Shown here in pieces: positions 10,877 to 21,512 of a stretch of 64,000 bases of DNA. The stretch's first letter is position 1. Every line of letters begins with the position of its first letter. Below the pieces are notes generated by a model. It was not told the DNA's origin, did no database searches, and saw only the letters and a program-made list of their open reading frames with translations. A program made the translations under genes and the position numbers. Source of the stretch: Cyclaneusma minus (Eukaryota; Ascomycota; Leotiomycetes; Marthamycetales; Marthamycetaceae); contig JAKZHN010000009.1 in NCBI GenBank assembly GCA_037179335.1, forward strand, positions 682,001 to 746,000, in the 5' to 3' direction.

Positions 10877-13154
10877 ATGCGCCCCAAGACACTGTCCTGG
10901 CTGTGCCCCGCGCTGCTGGCGATAAGCCCGCTGTGTGAAGCTATCCACGATGACCGCCAACACGTCTTGACCGATCTCGGAACTGGAAATTCAGATGAGA
11001 TTCGTTATGGAGCGCTCCCGAAGCTGAAGGAGGGGAGCGGAGATGAGAGTCCATTTGATTCAAAATTCGATACCTTGGTCAACAGGACGCTGGATCTGTG
11101 GAAGGTGCCTGGTTTTGCCATTGGCGTTGTTCGGGGTGAGAAGAAGTGGGCGAAGGTGAGCTTGATGAATTTGGCTCTGCTTCTCTCTTCTCTGCTTCTC
11201 CCTTCGAGAGGCTGTAGGCCCTACAGGTTTCCAAGTGGTCTTATGACATGGGTCTCTGACTCTCCAGTCTGTTTGCTGCACCTTTCTCCTTTTTTTGGTC
11301 AACTTTTTGTCGCTCGAGATTTCTTGGGTTTGTGTTCGGTCTCAGGAGGTCGGTATCAAAGTGGAATACTTTCTCCGAGGCATTGCGATCCTCCGTTCTC
11401 GAGGATACTAGGGGTTGCAATTGCATTTAGAGCTGTCGATTACTTCCCCCAACATCCAAGCGATCTAAATGATCCTGGCTTGTCATGTCCCCAATCTACC
11501 TACTAGATGCATATGGTTTTCTGACATCCCACCAGGGTTACGGCTTTGCCACTGTTCCCGATACACCTGTCACTCCCTCGACCATGTTCTACGCTGGTAG
11601 CACCACCAAAGCTTTTACCGCGTCCGTAATGGCCATGCTTGTGGAAGACGATGAGAACTATCCTCACGTGAAGTGGGACACCCCGGTTTCCTCGCTCATC
11701 AGGGACGACTTCGTGCTTCAAGACGAGTACGCAACTAATCACATCACCATCGAAGACATACTATCACACCGCACCGGCATGCCCCGTCACGACGCTTCGT
11801 ACGCAAAGCACTACAACGGCTCACCCGCCACGCCCCGAGACGTCGTCCGATCTCTCCGTCACCTGCCCCTGACAGCCGAACTGCGAACCACCTACCAGTA
11901 CTGCAACACAATGTTCGTAACAGCATCGCAAGTCATCCAAAGACTGACCAAAACCTGGTTAGGCGACGTGATCGCAGAAAAGATCTGGAAGCCACTAGAC
12001 ATGAACTCCACCTACTTCTCTACAGCCGCAGCACTCAATTCATCCAACGACCTCGCCATGGGCTACTATTACGACAACGCCACCGACTCGTACAAAGAAG
12101 TGCCTTACACCGACCTATCCAGCGTCAGCGGGGCCGGAAGCGTGATTACCAATGTGGAAGACTACTGCAAGTGGCTCTATTCACTCATGACACTTTCCGG
12201 ACCGCTTTCAAACACAAGTCACCGTGCTGTCCGTCAACCGAGGAGTTTTGTTCCTGATAGTGAGGAAAATGGTGCGCTGAAAGGCATGGTTGCCTACAGT
12301 TTGGGCTGGACTGTGGGAAACTATCGAGGCTATGAGGTTATTTGGCATACCGGCGGAATGGAAGCTTACGGAACACACCTGATGTTCCTCCCAGAGCTTC
12401 AGTTCGGACTTGTGGCGTTTGGGAATACGGCATATACTTCCTATGCTGCACAGGAGACATTACTTTACCACTTGGTTGATAACATCATCGGCGTCCCGGA
12501 AGAGGATAGATTTGATTTCAACAGCCCGTAAGTTGCGAATATAAATATTGCTGCTCCTTGACATATTCTTCCCCTGTAGTCCCCTGACAGCCGGCTTCAT
12601 GTCAAGACAGGGGCTTCGTCTGAATCACATTTAGGTTTTTATCATATCACCAACGCTAACCACAATGTCCCACCAACAGAAACCTCCAATCCCTATCCCG
12701 CCGCCGCACAAAATGGCACAACGCAGCCCAAGAAGTCTACCCCCACCTCCCCGCCCGCAAAACCCCTCCCTCGCTCCCCCTCCCCTCCTACTCCGGTACC
12801 TACTTCCACCCCGCCTATCTCAACATCACCATTCAACTCCCCCTGACCGACAACGCCTCTTCCCCATCTTCCCACAACCCCCTCAACACCCAAGATCACG
12901 ACCCACACACAACCCCTGGCATAACCCTCTACGCCTACCGCAAAACCCAAACCTGGCCCGCCCAATACACATTCGAGCACGTCTCCGGCGAATTCTGGGT
13001 CTGCAAAATGGATTCTTTGACTAGTCCTGGACTGGCTTTTAGGGAAATTGGCAAAGCGGAGTTTAGATTGGGTTTGGATGGGGTGGTGATGTTGGGGGTG
13101 GCGTTGGAGCCCAAGATGAGGGGGGAGTTGATTTGGTTTGAGAGGGTGGAGTGA
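10877..13154 (+). CDS. Secreted beta-lactamase-family serine hydrolase
   Basis: Three exons, 10877-11155, 11536-12527 and 12680-13154, encode 581 aa. The N-terminus (MRPKTLSWLCPALLAISPLC) is a signal peptide, so the product is probably secreted. The class C beta-lactamase/penicillin-binding fold is shown by S115-T-T-K118 (nucleophile Ser and Lys), Y215-C-N217 and a later HTGG motif. The C-terminal exon encodes the beta-rich domain common in fungal members (SYSGTYFHPAYLNITI and EHVSGEFW). Many Asn-X-Ser/Thr sites fit secretion. Fungal relatives include esterases, transesterases and amidases, so the substrate is open. The first intron is 380 nt, unusually long here, and it is open in frame with exon 1; however, joining WAK to GYGFATVPDTPVTP restores the family sequence exactly. 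The second intron is 152 nt with a GCTAAC branch site. Confidence 0.88.
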
Positions 13155-13853
13155 TTTGTGATGGGCTCCCTGGCGGACCCCTGGCGGGCCCTTGGCGGGG
13201 GAGGAGGCGTGAGAGAGATGAGGAGAAGGGGAGACGGGGGAGGGGGGGAGACGGGGGAGGGGGGGGATGGGGTGCATGTTTTTTTTTTCAAGGGCACACA
13301 TTGAGAGCGGGCGGTCTGCATGGCGTTTGATACCAATTGCATTTCTTTACTAGGGGCAGGGATGTTTTTGCTAGATTTGCTTCTCACGACGATATGATAT
13401 GCTAGTATGATAGTAGGTAGTATGATTTGCCGCTTCGAGACTCGGTGATGCATAATATTATGAACAGATCAAAGAAAAGACCAAGAGGGGAAGGGGCCGA
13501 ACAGCTAATAGCCTTGCTTAATCGAATGAAAATCCCAAGAGACCCTGATTCCTAAATGTGAAATACGATAAAGACGAGTTACTCACAGACTGAGACAGTG
13601 GCTCTCAAGACGAATTTGTGATACAAAATGCTGACCCCCATACAGGCTTTCATCAAAATACAAAAATGAACACGCATAATCATGCTGCCCAAGTTTCGCA
13701 GAGATGTTTTTGATGGTAAAAGTCCGATTTGACTGTCGTAAAGTTGGACCCAGCCCCGAGTCACCAGGCCTTTTCCTTTCCGTCCTGCTGTGCCTGCCAT
13801 TACTCCAAACAATGCATGCATAACGGTAAAACACGCCGGAAGCCGAAAGCCAT
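13155..13853. other. Convergent 3' flanks with a G-run tract
   Basis: This lies between the 3' ends of the hydrolase and MCM10. At 13228-13272 the + strand carries at least five runs of four or more G, arranged as two tandem copies of GAGACGGGGGAGGGGG, followed by a T9 tract at about 13280. No gene is seen. Confidence 0.6.
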
Positions 13854-16088
13854 TCACTCCCTAACTATATCCAGATCATCATCGTCGTCGTCATCATCAA
13901 CCACAACCTGCCTCCCCTTCCCCTTCCCCAAAAACGCCTCCATCATACTCTCACCCCCCAGACTATCCCTGCCCGCCTCCTTAATCCCCCTCTCCGTCAC
14001 AAACCGCGTCTTCTTCGCCACCGGCTGCTGCAGACTCTCCCCCTTCTTCATCTTCCCCAACGTATCCCGCAACCCACTCCCCCACCCCACCGCCCCCGCC
14101 GCACTACTCGAACTCATTACCGTACTTTCCCGGCGCCGTTTCATCGGACTCAGATGGATCTGCTTCGCCTTCCCCTTCTCAGCAAGCAGTCCCAGTTTCC
14201 CCGCATCCGGCACCGGCGGTGCTTCAGGCCGCTCAATCGCCTTCCCACCCGCATCCAGCATATCTTCAGGCCGCAGCGCCGCACCGCTCTGCCGGCCCAT
14301 ATAATCCCTCCCCAACCCCCCACCCGCTCTAGCCAGCCGACTCGCAATATCCTTCTCCTTCTCCTGCTTCTCCAACCGCTTCCGCATCCTCTCTTCCTTA
14401 TTCCCGCGATGAAAAGCATCGCCCTCAAAATACGCATCATCCAGCAAATCCGCCGTACTGCGCATACCCCTTGACACAAAGACCTGCGTTCCATTTTTGC
14501 CATCATAAAAGGTTCTCTTCGCCTTCTCCTCTTCTTCCTTGCGCTCCTTCCAGCCTGTGATATCTCTACTGTTGTATCGCGCACCGCCGAAGCGGCTGGA
14601 GCGTCCCCCCATGCCGAAATCCATGGTGTTGACTTCCATGCGGCTGGCTTTGGTTTTCTTGACGGCTTCGTTGGTGTGGTATTCGCAGAATTCGGTGTGG
14701 CGCGCGTCGATCCAGGAATTGCAGGGCTTGCCGTCTTTCTTTACTGACTTGCAGAAGCCGAGGTCGCGCGCCATGCCAATCTCCAGCACCGTGTCCTCGC
14801 TAGAATTTATCACGACGCTGAAACGCCCGGTGTTGGCGTCCTTGGGCGCCATGATCATTGGGTTTAAGATTGCAATGATGGTGCCTTCGGTGAGTTTCCA
14901 GAAACGGTCGAAGCCGGTTTGGAAGAGGAAAAGCTCTAGCTCCCATTTCAAGTCGGTGAGAGTGAGGATCATGAATTTGCCTTGGGTGGAGGAATTGGTG
15001 CTGTTTTTGTGCTGGATGGGAGCGGACTTTTTGGCGACGATGGCGATGAGGACGATGTCTTCTTCGATGTCCGGGAGGGCGAAGTCGGGGGCTTTCACGA
15101 CTTTGAGGGTTTCGGGGAGGAGCATGACTTTCTTGCCGGTGAAGGTGCGGGTTAGGGTGTTGTGCGGTAGAATGCGTTTGGAGAGGTGGATGGATGAGTA
15201 GGGTTCGAATTGGGAGGCTTCGGACTCGTCCATTTCGGAGGCTGGTGGCTTTCTGGCGCCGCGAGATGATGGTCTTGCTGGTTGCGATGACTGCGAGGAA
15301 CTCGATGCGTTGACCGCAGGTGTACTTCTTGACCGTCGTAGTAAACCACTGGCTGGTCTATTGGATGCTGCCATGACCTCTTCCCTCGTGAATTGTGGAG
15401 TTTCTCGGGGTGCGTCTGGTATATCGACAGCTTTGCTCTTGAAGTGCTCCATTTCTTCCTGGCCTATACCGAAACTCTTACTTCTAACAGCCTCAATATG
15501 TGCTTTCCTCTCTCTTTTGTTGATTTCCTCATTCCTGACCGATGCCATCCTTTCACTGAAAGAAGCTGGACGCGGAGCTTCTTCTTCGTAAGCAGGCGTC
15601 CTGGCACCCCTTTCCCGATTGCCAATCCGTGATTCGGATTTCCGTAGATAACCACCAAAAGAAGCTCCCTCATCCTGAGCACTAGAGGCAGTACCCTTGC
15701 GTAGACTCGGGGCTCTTTTCAAGGAGATATCATTGGCCTTGCGTCCTTTATCAATACCAAGCAACACCCGACTCGGTGACTTGGGCTCCTGTCTAGGCTG
15801 CACCTTTCGAATAGGAGAGACAGGGACTTCGACATGATCCCTCGCCCTCGACGTCGTCTCCTCCCTGCGCTGCGAAAACGCCGACCTAGCGCGATCCCCA
15901 ACCTGCCCACCAGCCCTCGATATGGAGCCAGTGCCCGGTCTTCTCGATACCGGATCTTGGTCCGAGTTTTGCGACCCGTCTGCGGCTTTTGATTTTTGTA
16001 AACGCTTGAGCTTGAGACGGGCTTGGATCTCCTGCAGCTTCAACTGCAACGTCTCTTCGTCCTCTTCTTCCTCGTCATCGTCTGCCAT
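13854..16088 (-). CDS. MCM10: DNA replication factor Mcm10
   Basis: A single exon encodes 744 aa. Mcm10 binds the CMG helicase, single-stranded DNA and polymerase alpha during initiation and elongation. The OB-fold lies at about 295-435 (SKRILPHNTLTRTFTGKKV and EGTIIAILNP). It is followed directly by the Mcm10-specific zinc finger with C446, C456, C468 and H471 (GFCKSVKKDGKPC then FCEYH). The acidic N-terminus and first helix (DETLQ-like, about 10-35) suit the oligomerisation coil. The C-terminal third is charged, with a basic SPMKRRRES cluster and an acidic tail containing a run of Asp. Length fits filamentous-fungal orthologs. The start at 16088 is the only sensible Met in context. The gene is divergent from RNase H2B, 767 bp away. 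Confidence 0.93.
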   Translation of the reverse strand: MADDDEEEEDEETLQLKLQEIQARLKLKRLQKSKAADGSQNSDQDPVSRRPGTGSISRAGGQVGDRARSAFSQRREETTSRARDHVEVPVSPIRKVQPRQEPKSPSRVLLGIDKGRKANDISLKRAPSLRKGTASSAQDEGASFGGYLRKSESRIGNRERGARTPAYEEEAPRPASFSERMASVRNEEINKRERKAHIEAVRSKSFGIGQEEMEHFKSKAVDIPDAPRETPQFTREEVMAASNRPASGLLRRSRSTPAVNASSSSQSSQPARPSSRGARKPPASEMDESEASQFEPYSSIHLSKRILPHNTLTRTFTGKKVMLLPETLKVVKAPDFALPDIEEDIVLIAIVAKKSAPIQHKNSTNSSTQGKFMILTLTDLKWELELFLFQTGFDRFWKLTEGTIIAILNPMIMAPKDANTGRFSVVINSSEDTVLEIGMARDLGFCKSVKKDGKPCNSWIDARHTEFCEYHTNEAVKKTKASRMEVNTMDFGMGGRSSRFGGARYNSRDITGWKERKEEEEKAKRTFYDGKNGTQVFVSRGMRSTADLLDDAYFEGDAFHRGNKEERMRKRLEKQEKEKDIASRLARAGGGLGRDYMGRQSGAALRPEDMLDAGGKAIERPEAPPVPDAGKLGLLAEKGKAKQIHLSPMKRRRESTVMSSSSAAGAVGWGSGLRDTLGKMKKGESLQQPVAKKTRFVTERGIKEAGRDSLGGESMMEAFLGKGKGRQVVVDDDDDDDDLDIVRE

Positions 16089-16855
16089 TTTGTCTTGCAG
16101 AATGTCGGCGGCGCGGGAGTGGAAGGCGGCTGCGGATGTAGCGCGTTTGAGAGGGGAGGGGGAGGGCGAGGTTCGGGCTTCTGCTAGACGTCGACGGCCG
16201 CCTGGGGTGGAAAGAAGGGCGTCAAGAGGAGAGCGAGGAGGCCACTGGGGGGAGGTGGAAGCAGCTATGGAGATTTAGCGGGAGAATGTGGACGTAGTAG
16301 TGACACTGGGTACAGTACGGTTTGACATTATATGTATTTATTGGGAAGGAGTGCCATAGGCGCTCTCGCTGTCGAAAGTCGCCCGGTTGATCGCGGGGAG
16401 CGAATGTATGTCGAATGTCAACGGTGAAACCACGCCGACGTATTGACCAGCAAGTTATATCAGAAATGAGAGCAAAATGCTGGTATTCTAGTAGGCCAGG
16501 TCCAGAGTTGAAGTACCTCAATGTACATGACATGCACATGTGAAAAGCTGGCAAAATATGGTTTTGCTAAGAGATCATGGTGCATGAGAGATGTTGGGGT
16601 AGATGTCTTGGCGCGTTACACTTTCAGTCGCGTCTCGCGCCTCAACCGCGTCTTCCTGTCAAGATCTCAATCGACCCTCACTTAACACATTAAGTGCCAA
16701 TTTTTGGATACTGTTGCGCTGTCTCCATTTTGGCTTTTTCTGCATCAACTAAGCGACATGAAATTGAGTTTCTAGAACAAAAAGAAAGGAACGCCGTCCT
16801 CGATAGCCAGAAACCCGAGTCAAGTCGAGTCCCCGACCTCGACCAAATATCCAAA
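16089..16855. promoter_or_regulatory. Divergent intergenic region MCM10 / RNase H2B
   Basis: This 767-bp region lies between two divergent starts. An upstream in-frame extension of the RNase H2B frame exists back to 16694, but it lacks conservation and is treated as 5' leader. No specific regulatory element can be named. Confidence 0.4.
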
Positions 16856-18220
16856 ATGCCTCCCAAGACTCGAGCCTCGAAGACCAAGACCCCTAAGACA
16901 ACAGCAAAGAATGCCGCCGAAGCAATCGCCGCCAGCTCCACAACAGACCAGAAAGTCCCTCTTGAGCCCGAATCCCCCAATCCGCCCAAACTCTTCATCC
17001 TCCCAAAAGACACCAGCCCCGAAGCGCGTATCGTGCTTCTGCCAAACCCACGAACATCCATTGCCTCGCGATATTACCATTGTCCAGAAAAAGGCTTCTA
17101 CGAGTTTACGAAAATCGCCGCGCCGAAGACTACGCCCCGGAGCTGGCTGCTTACAGGCTTCGACAGTAGCAAGGGAGAATATGGGAAAGATGGAGAGGCA
17201 GGAGAGAAGAGGACTGGCTATGTGACAAAAGCAGCAGATCTGTTTGTCGCAACGCCAATCGATGAGTTATTCCTCGTTCTGCCCGTACTAGCACCAGCAA
17301 AGAGCGAAAAACAACAACACGATGATGGTTCGAAAAGGGGGTTATTCCTCGAAGCTGACGATTACCTGGATAAGTTGAGCGCAGAATCGAAGCACTATCA
17401 GCGGATTCTGAGGGAACAGAGTAACAGGAAGAAGATGGAAAGGAGAATGGCGGTTGTGTGTGATACCGTGGAGGCGGGAGATGAGACGATGTATCGACTG
17501 AGCGAGAAGAAACTGGTGCAGGAATTGGTTGCGAAGGCGAAGCGTATGGTGAAGAATGGCTTTCCGGCTAGTATGGAAGAGAAGCTGGTGAGGAAAGCTT
17601 TGGAGCCGCCGGTGCTGGGTATCAAACGTACGGATACTGCTGCTAGTGGCTTGGAAGAGGACGAGGAGGTGTCGCAGTCTTCTACGGCGCCTACGACGCA
17701 AAGGACGGAGTCGCAATCGACTACATCTACGGGAATGTCAGAGGCTTCAACAGCAGCGACTTCGATTTCCGAGTCTGCAGAGGCTAATACAGCGGAAGAG
17801 TCCAACCCACTTCCGCCGGTTATTGTAGCCCCTGAGGGCGTTCCGGAGCTTCTTCGATTACGCACAGCTGTCTTTTTCCTCTGCTCTAACTACATGCCGT
17901 CGCACTTGGCTGACACGGTCAAGAAGACTCTCCTGTCCTCCGAATCACCCATCGACTTTGCTCCGTTGGATTCTCATCTCGCACATCTCAACAAGTTGCG
18001 ACAAGAAGCCCTGGCTTCCCGGTCACTTGGCGATTTCTCACGGAAGCGCTCTATGAACGAGGATGACGAAGGCGCCGAAACGCGTGCAGAGAAGAAACGC
18101 AAGAAAGACGAAGAGGAGAAGCGCAAGAAGGCTGGCGAAAGCCGAGGAGTTAGGGAGCTTAAGAAGGTCAATGTTTCGGGGATGAAGAAAATGAGCGACT
18201 TCTTCAAGAAGAAGGTATGA
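16856..18220 (+). CDS. RNH202: Ribonuclease H2 subunit B
   Basis: A single exon encodes 454 aa. This is the accessory subunit of the trimeric RNase H2 that removes ribonucleotides from DNA and RNA from hybrids. The N-terminal triple-barrel region (RIVLLPNPRT, RYYHCPEKGFYEFTKI, TPIDELFLVLPVL, FLEADDYLDKL) and the helical middle match the Rnh202/Ydr279 family. A Ser/Thr-rich insertion of about 75 aa separates it from the C-terminal helical part (LLRLRTAVFFLCSNYMP). The protein ends in a PCNA-interacting motif, MKKMSDFF followed by a Lys run, with Met in the first position as in the human subunit. The start at 16856 (AAAATGCC) is preferred over an upstream Met that would add 54 unconserved residues. 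It is convergent with DUO1, 136 bp between the stops. Confidence 0.92.
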   Translation: MPPKTRASKTKTPKTTAKNAAEAIAASSTTDQKVPLEPESPNPPKLFILPKDTSPEARIVLLPNPRTSIASRYYHCPEKGFYEFTKIAAPKTTPRSWLLTGFDSSKGEYGKDGEAGEKRTGYVTKAADLFVATPIDELFLVLPVLAPAKSEKQQHDDGSKRGLFLEADDYLDKLSAESKHYQRILREQSNRKKMERRMAVVCDTVEAGDETMYRLSEKKLVQELVAKAKRMVKNGFPASMEEKLVRKALEPPVLGIKRTDTAASGLEEDEEVSQSSTAPTTQRTESQSTTSTGMSEASTAATSISESAEANTAEESNPLPPVIVAPEGVPELLRLRTAVFFLCSNYMPSHLADTVKKTLLSSESPIDFAPLDSHLAHLNKLRQEALASRSLGDFSRKRSMNEDDEGAETRAEKKRKKDEEEKRKKAGESRGVRELKKVNVSGMKKMSDFFKKKV

Positions 18221-18356
18221 ATTGGGTATCCTGGGGTTTCTTGCATGATTCAAAAAATTCATGGCGTGGGCTTCTAAAGGTTCTTGTTGGGTATCTTGTC
18301 GGTCTGCTGGGATTTGTAGGATAGAAACAGTCGATGACATGAATTCTAATCAGAAT

Positions 18357-19191
18357 TCACCGTATGCCTCTTGCTCTGCCTCTTGTCCCCGTTCCCCTCC
18401 CAGTGCCCGCGCTGCTTCTTGTTCTCGCAGGTGTTATCCTACCAGTCCCAGACACTCCACCTTGTCCTCCAACACCCACGTAATTGGAGCTTGTAGAACT
18501 CGTGCCTCTGCCTGTTCCCCTTCCTCTGCCTCGAGTGCCCCTGACGCCTCTAGTCGCAGTGCCTGCTTGACGCTGTCTTTCTTCCTCTTCCGCCTTGCGC
18601 CTAGCCTCCTCTCTACGTCGTTCTTCCTCAGCAGCACGCCTCTCTGCTGCTTGGGCTTTCAGTATAACCTCATTCTCCATATCTGCCAGATCGGCGCTTG
18701 CTCCTTGCCAGTTGGGGTTCAGGATCAATCGCTGGTTATGTTCCGTTTGTGAGAGAATGCGAGTCCACGTATTGAGTAGTGTAGATGCTGAAGAGACGGT
18801 CCGCGAGACATTCTAGAAGATTGTCAGTTTAGTCTCCTTGTAAACCAATGCCCTTCTAGACCAATATAATATAGCAGTAACCTACACCCATATTGCCCTT
18901 CGCGGTCTCCAGACTGGATATGACATTCTCAATCACAGAATTGATACCGCGCACGCCCTCCAGCTCCCGCTGCAAAGCAACCTCACGCGCTTCGCCAACA
19001 TCGAACCGCGACTCTCCATTCTGCTGTTTCGTCTGTGTCGTCGGCGGGGGCGCTGCAGCAGAACTTGCCTGCTCGGCCTTCTTCGCATTGGCGCGCTCTT
19101 TGGCTTTGGAGGCTAGTCTCGACGGCGAGGCGAAAAGGTCTGAGGTATCTTCGTCGGACAGGTCCATGCTACCGTGGTCAGGGGTGGCCAT
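18357..19191 (-). CDS. DUO1: DASH complex subunit Duo1
   Basis: Two exons, 19191-18886 and 18812-18357, encode 253 aa. Duo1 belongs to the outer-kinetochore DASH/Dam1 ring that couples chromosomes to spindle microtubules. The N-terminus has the Duo1 signature DLFASPS. The core helix pair runs across the splice junction: ELEGVRGINSVIENVISSL then GNMGNVSRTV and TLLNTWTRILSQTEHNQRLI. A basic coiled coil (ERRAAEEERRREEARRKAEE) and a Gly/Arg-rich tail with TRGRG repeats follow, a plausible microtubule- or nucleic-acid-binding tail. The intron (GTAGGT donor, 73 nt) restores phase 0. Length is close to yeast Duo1 (about 250 aa). Confidence 0.93.
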
Positions 19192-20056
19192 GGCTGGAGT
19201 GGCTGGAGAGGCTGGAAAATCTCAATGGAGCTTGAGCCTTGAATTGCAAGTTTGGGAGCCAAGTCGGCAGTACATAGACTAAGATTGAAGTGGGGAGTAC
19301 CTTAAGGTAGGGTACCTGGTTGCGGGGTTGGATGTGGCTGGTTGTTTGGCGGGGGTTGACGATACCAGCAGAGGCCAACTCAGGTACGAGAGCCGCTCCC
19401 AAGGACTCGGGATGTCACAAACTAGGAGCAAAACGCGTAGTATTTTGTCCTCCTTTCGTCCTAGGACAATTGCTTCACAGTTATGATGCCTCCTGAGATT
19501 GGCAGTGAATGTTTTCTTGGCTAGAGTTTGTTCAGATTGGCCTCTGTGTATCTTTTTGCCCAAGTCGCGTCGAACGCGGTGGTCTGTGCACCGCTTAATG
19601 TAAAGTGGGTCCACCTTCGGTTCACAGAGGCTGCGCCCGCCACGTCTTTTCGGACCCCGTGCGACTGCAACCTCCGCCCACCACCAACCACCACCTGCCA
19701 AAATCAACAACGGCCGGCTGTTGTTCATACCATTCCATCGCTCGAAGGTCGCTCTACTCCGCAACAACATCCGTCCTATTGCTATTTCCCTATTCAATAG
19801 TCCGCACCGCCCACCGACCGAGCCCTCTGCTTCTCCGCGCTCCACCGCCCTGCGCCCGTCACAGACTCAGCGTTCACGATCGATACAATAGCTGTGAACA
19901 TACTTGCTTCTGCATCAATTCCAAGCATTTATTCGACTGCGCGCGCCGATTCTCAGAGCGCCTTCCATTCTTGCCGGTTTTGCTGGCCAGATACGACCTG
20001 TTGTGGCTGCCAAAGGAGTCGACTCTTTCCTATCTGAGCACGACGACGACGACAAA
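19192..20056. promoter_or_regulatory. Divergent intergenic region DUO1 / unknown basic protein
   Basis: This 865-bp stretch between divergent starts holds both promoters. The CT-rich tract at about 19660-19850 precedes the + strand gene and looks like a pyrimidine-rich fungal core promoter or leader. Frames running into the gene from upstream are not conserved. Confidence 0.4.
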
Positions 20057-21410
20057 ATGGCGACCATCATGTCAACTCCTCCGCCACCATCGTCTAGGAT
20101 CCATACTCCGCGCGGTCCGCGACACGGCGCCTTTGCCGACAACTACCAGCCTTACTCACCTAGAAAGTCATCGAGAATTGCGTCGCGCCGAGCACGCTTG
20201 GCGCAAACTCCTCCTCCTCAAGCTCTTCCCAAAGCCAGCAAACAGCACCACTTTTCTCCTCCCACCACTGTCAAGAAGCCTGCGCAAGCTGGCAGTGTTG
20301 ACACCATTCCACCAACTCCACAGACTGTTTCGAAGAAGTCTGCCAGGAGTGCATCAAGCAAGCAGAAGGTGTCGGGTGCCTTAACTACTGATTCCACCTC
20401 CAAGGCGGCTCACGCACTCGGCTTTCCACCTGCACCGCAAACCACCATGGCCGCATTACCTACCCCAGCCAAGACTCCCAAGAAAGCCGCTGCAGCTCCC
20501 TCCTCCTCCCTCAAAGCCGTCGCCCGCAACATCTTCTCCTCCTCTCGACTCGAGAACATCGACGTCTTGATGCCAGTGCCCAGAAGAAGCACCCGCAAGT
20601 CAGCCTTTGCCCTCGACAGCAAGGAAGAAGAACCGCCCATCATGCCCTTCACCGACATGCGCGAGCGCCGCCCCGAGATCGACAACAGCCTCGCCAATCC
20701 TTTCTATGGACGGGGAGCTCTTCCACCTGCTAGCCCGGAGACGCAGAGCAAGGCACGCGCCTCTGCTGCGAGGTACGCAGGTCGTGACGACGGAGCCCTC
20801 TTCACCTTGTAAGTTGCCCTCTATTCCGCTCCGGATTGCTGCATTGCTAACTCTGTCCAGCCGCGGCAAGAGAATGTTCAGAACCCACGACCAACTCGAT
20901 AAGGAACGTGGAATGCAAGGCACGCCCTCGGTTGGTGACCGCATGATGGGTGGAGAGTTTGTGACTCAGGAATTGTTGGATCTCCTTCCTGCCCATCTTC
21001 GCGTGCCTTTGTCATCTCGCGATATCAAGCCCCGCAGACTCTTTCAGAAGGAGATTGCTGCCAAGCTTTTGGCAGAGGAAGAGGCAATGACCGACGTCGA
21101 CGATGAGATGGTACTCGACAGCTCCTCTCCCGTTCAGCACGCTTACGAAGCTGGAGGAGGTGCTGCTACTCCCAAAGCTCACCAATCCACCCCCGACACG
21201 TCTCCTATGACTACTCGCGCTACCCGCCGCCAGAGCCTCCAGGAAGTCGCGGGCGCCGGTATCGAGAGGCCCACCAGCCCATTCGATGAGTGGAAGAGGG
21301 CCAAGCGCACCGAGGCCGGTGACCCGAGCAAGAAGCGCCCCGGAGACGAGCTTACCAGGAGCGGTCCTGCAGGCTCCAAACGACTTCGTCGTCGTGCCAC
21401 AGGTGTTTGA
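20057..21410 (+). CDS. Uncharacterised basic, Ser/Pro-rich protein (probably nuclear)
   Basis: Two exons, 20057-20808 and 20861-21410, encode 433 aa. The 52-nt intron has GTAAGT, a GCTAAC branch and CCAG, and joins ALFTF to RGKRMFRTHDQL. I do not recognise a named family. The N-terminal 190 aa are low in complexity, with many Thr-Pro and Ser-Pro sites (TPRGPR, SPRKSSR, TPKKAAA) of the kind cyclin-dependent kinases use. The part around the intron (PIMPFTDMRERRPEIDNSLA, NPFYGRG and FRGKRMFR) looks like the conserved core, as does SSRDIKPRRLFQKEIAAKLL. The C-terminus carries basic clusters (KRPGDELTRS and SKRLRRRA) fitting nuclear import. A cell-cycle or chromatin regulator is possible but is inference only. 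The start at 20057 (CAAAATGGC) has good context. Confidence 0.75.
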
Positions 21411-21512
21411 GCGGCTTCAGTCTCGACTACCATCACGACTCATTTTCTTTCGATACAGCAGCACTCTTTCTATGACAGATGCAAGCTCGGCTTTACGATA
21501 TCCTTGATGATC

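Noticed and set aside
10775..11506. Single long frame as a separate gene before the hydrolase
   Set aside because: Its first part is exon 1 of the hydrolase and the rest is the open 380-nt intron; joining at 11155/11536 restores the family sequence.
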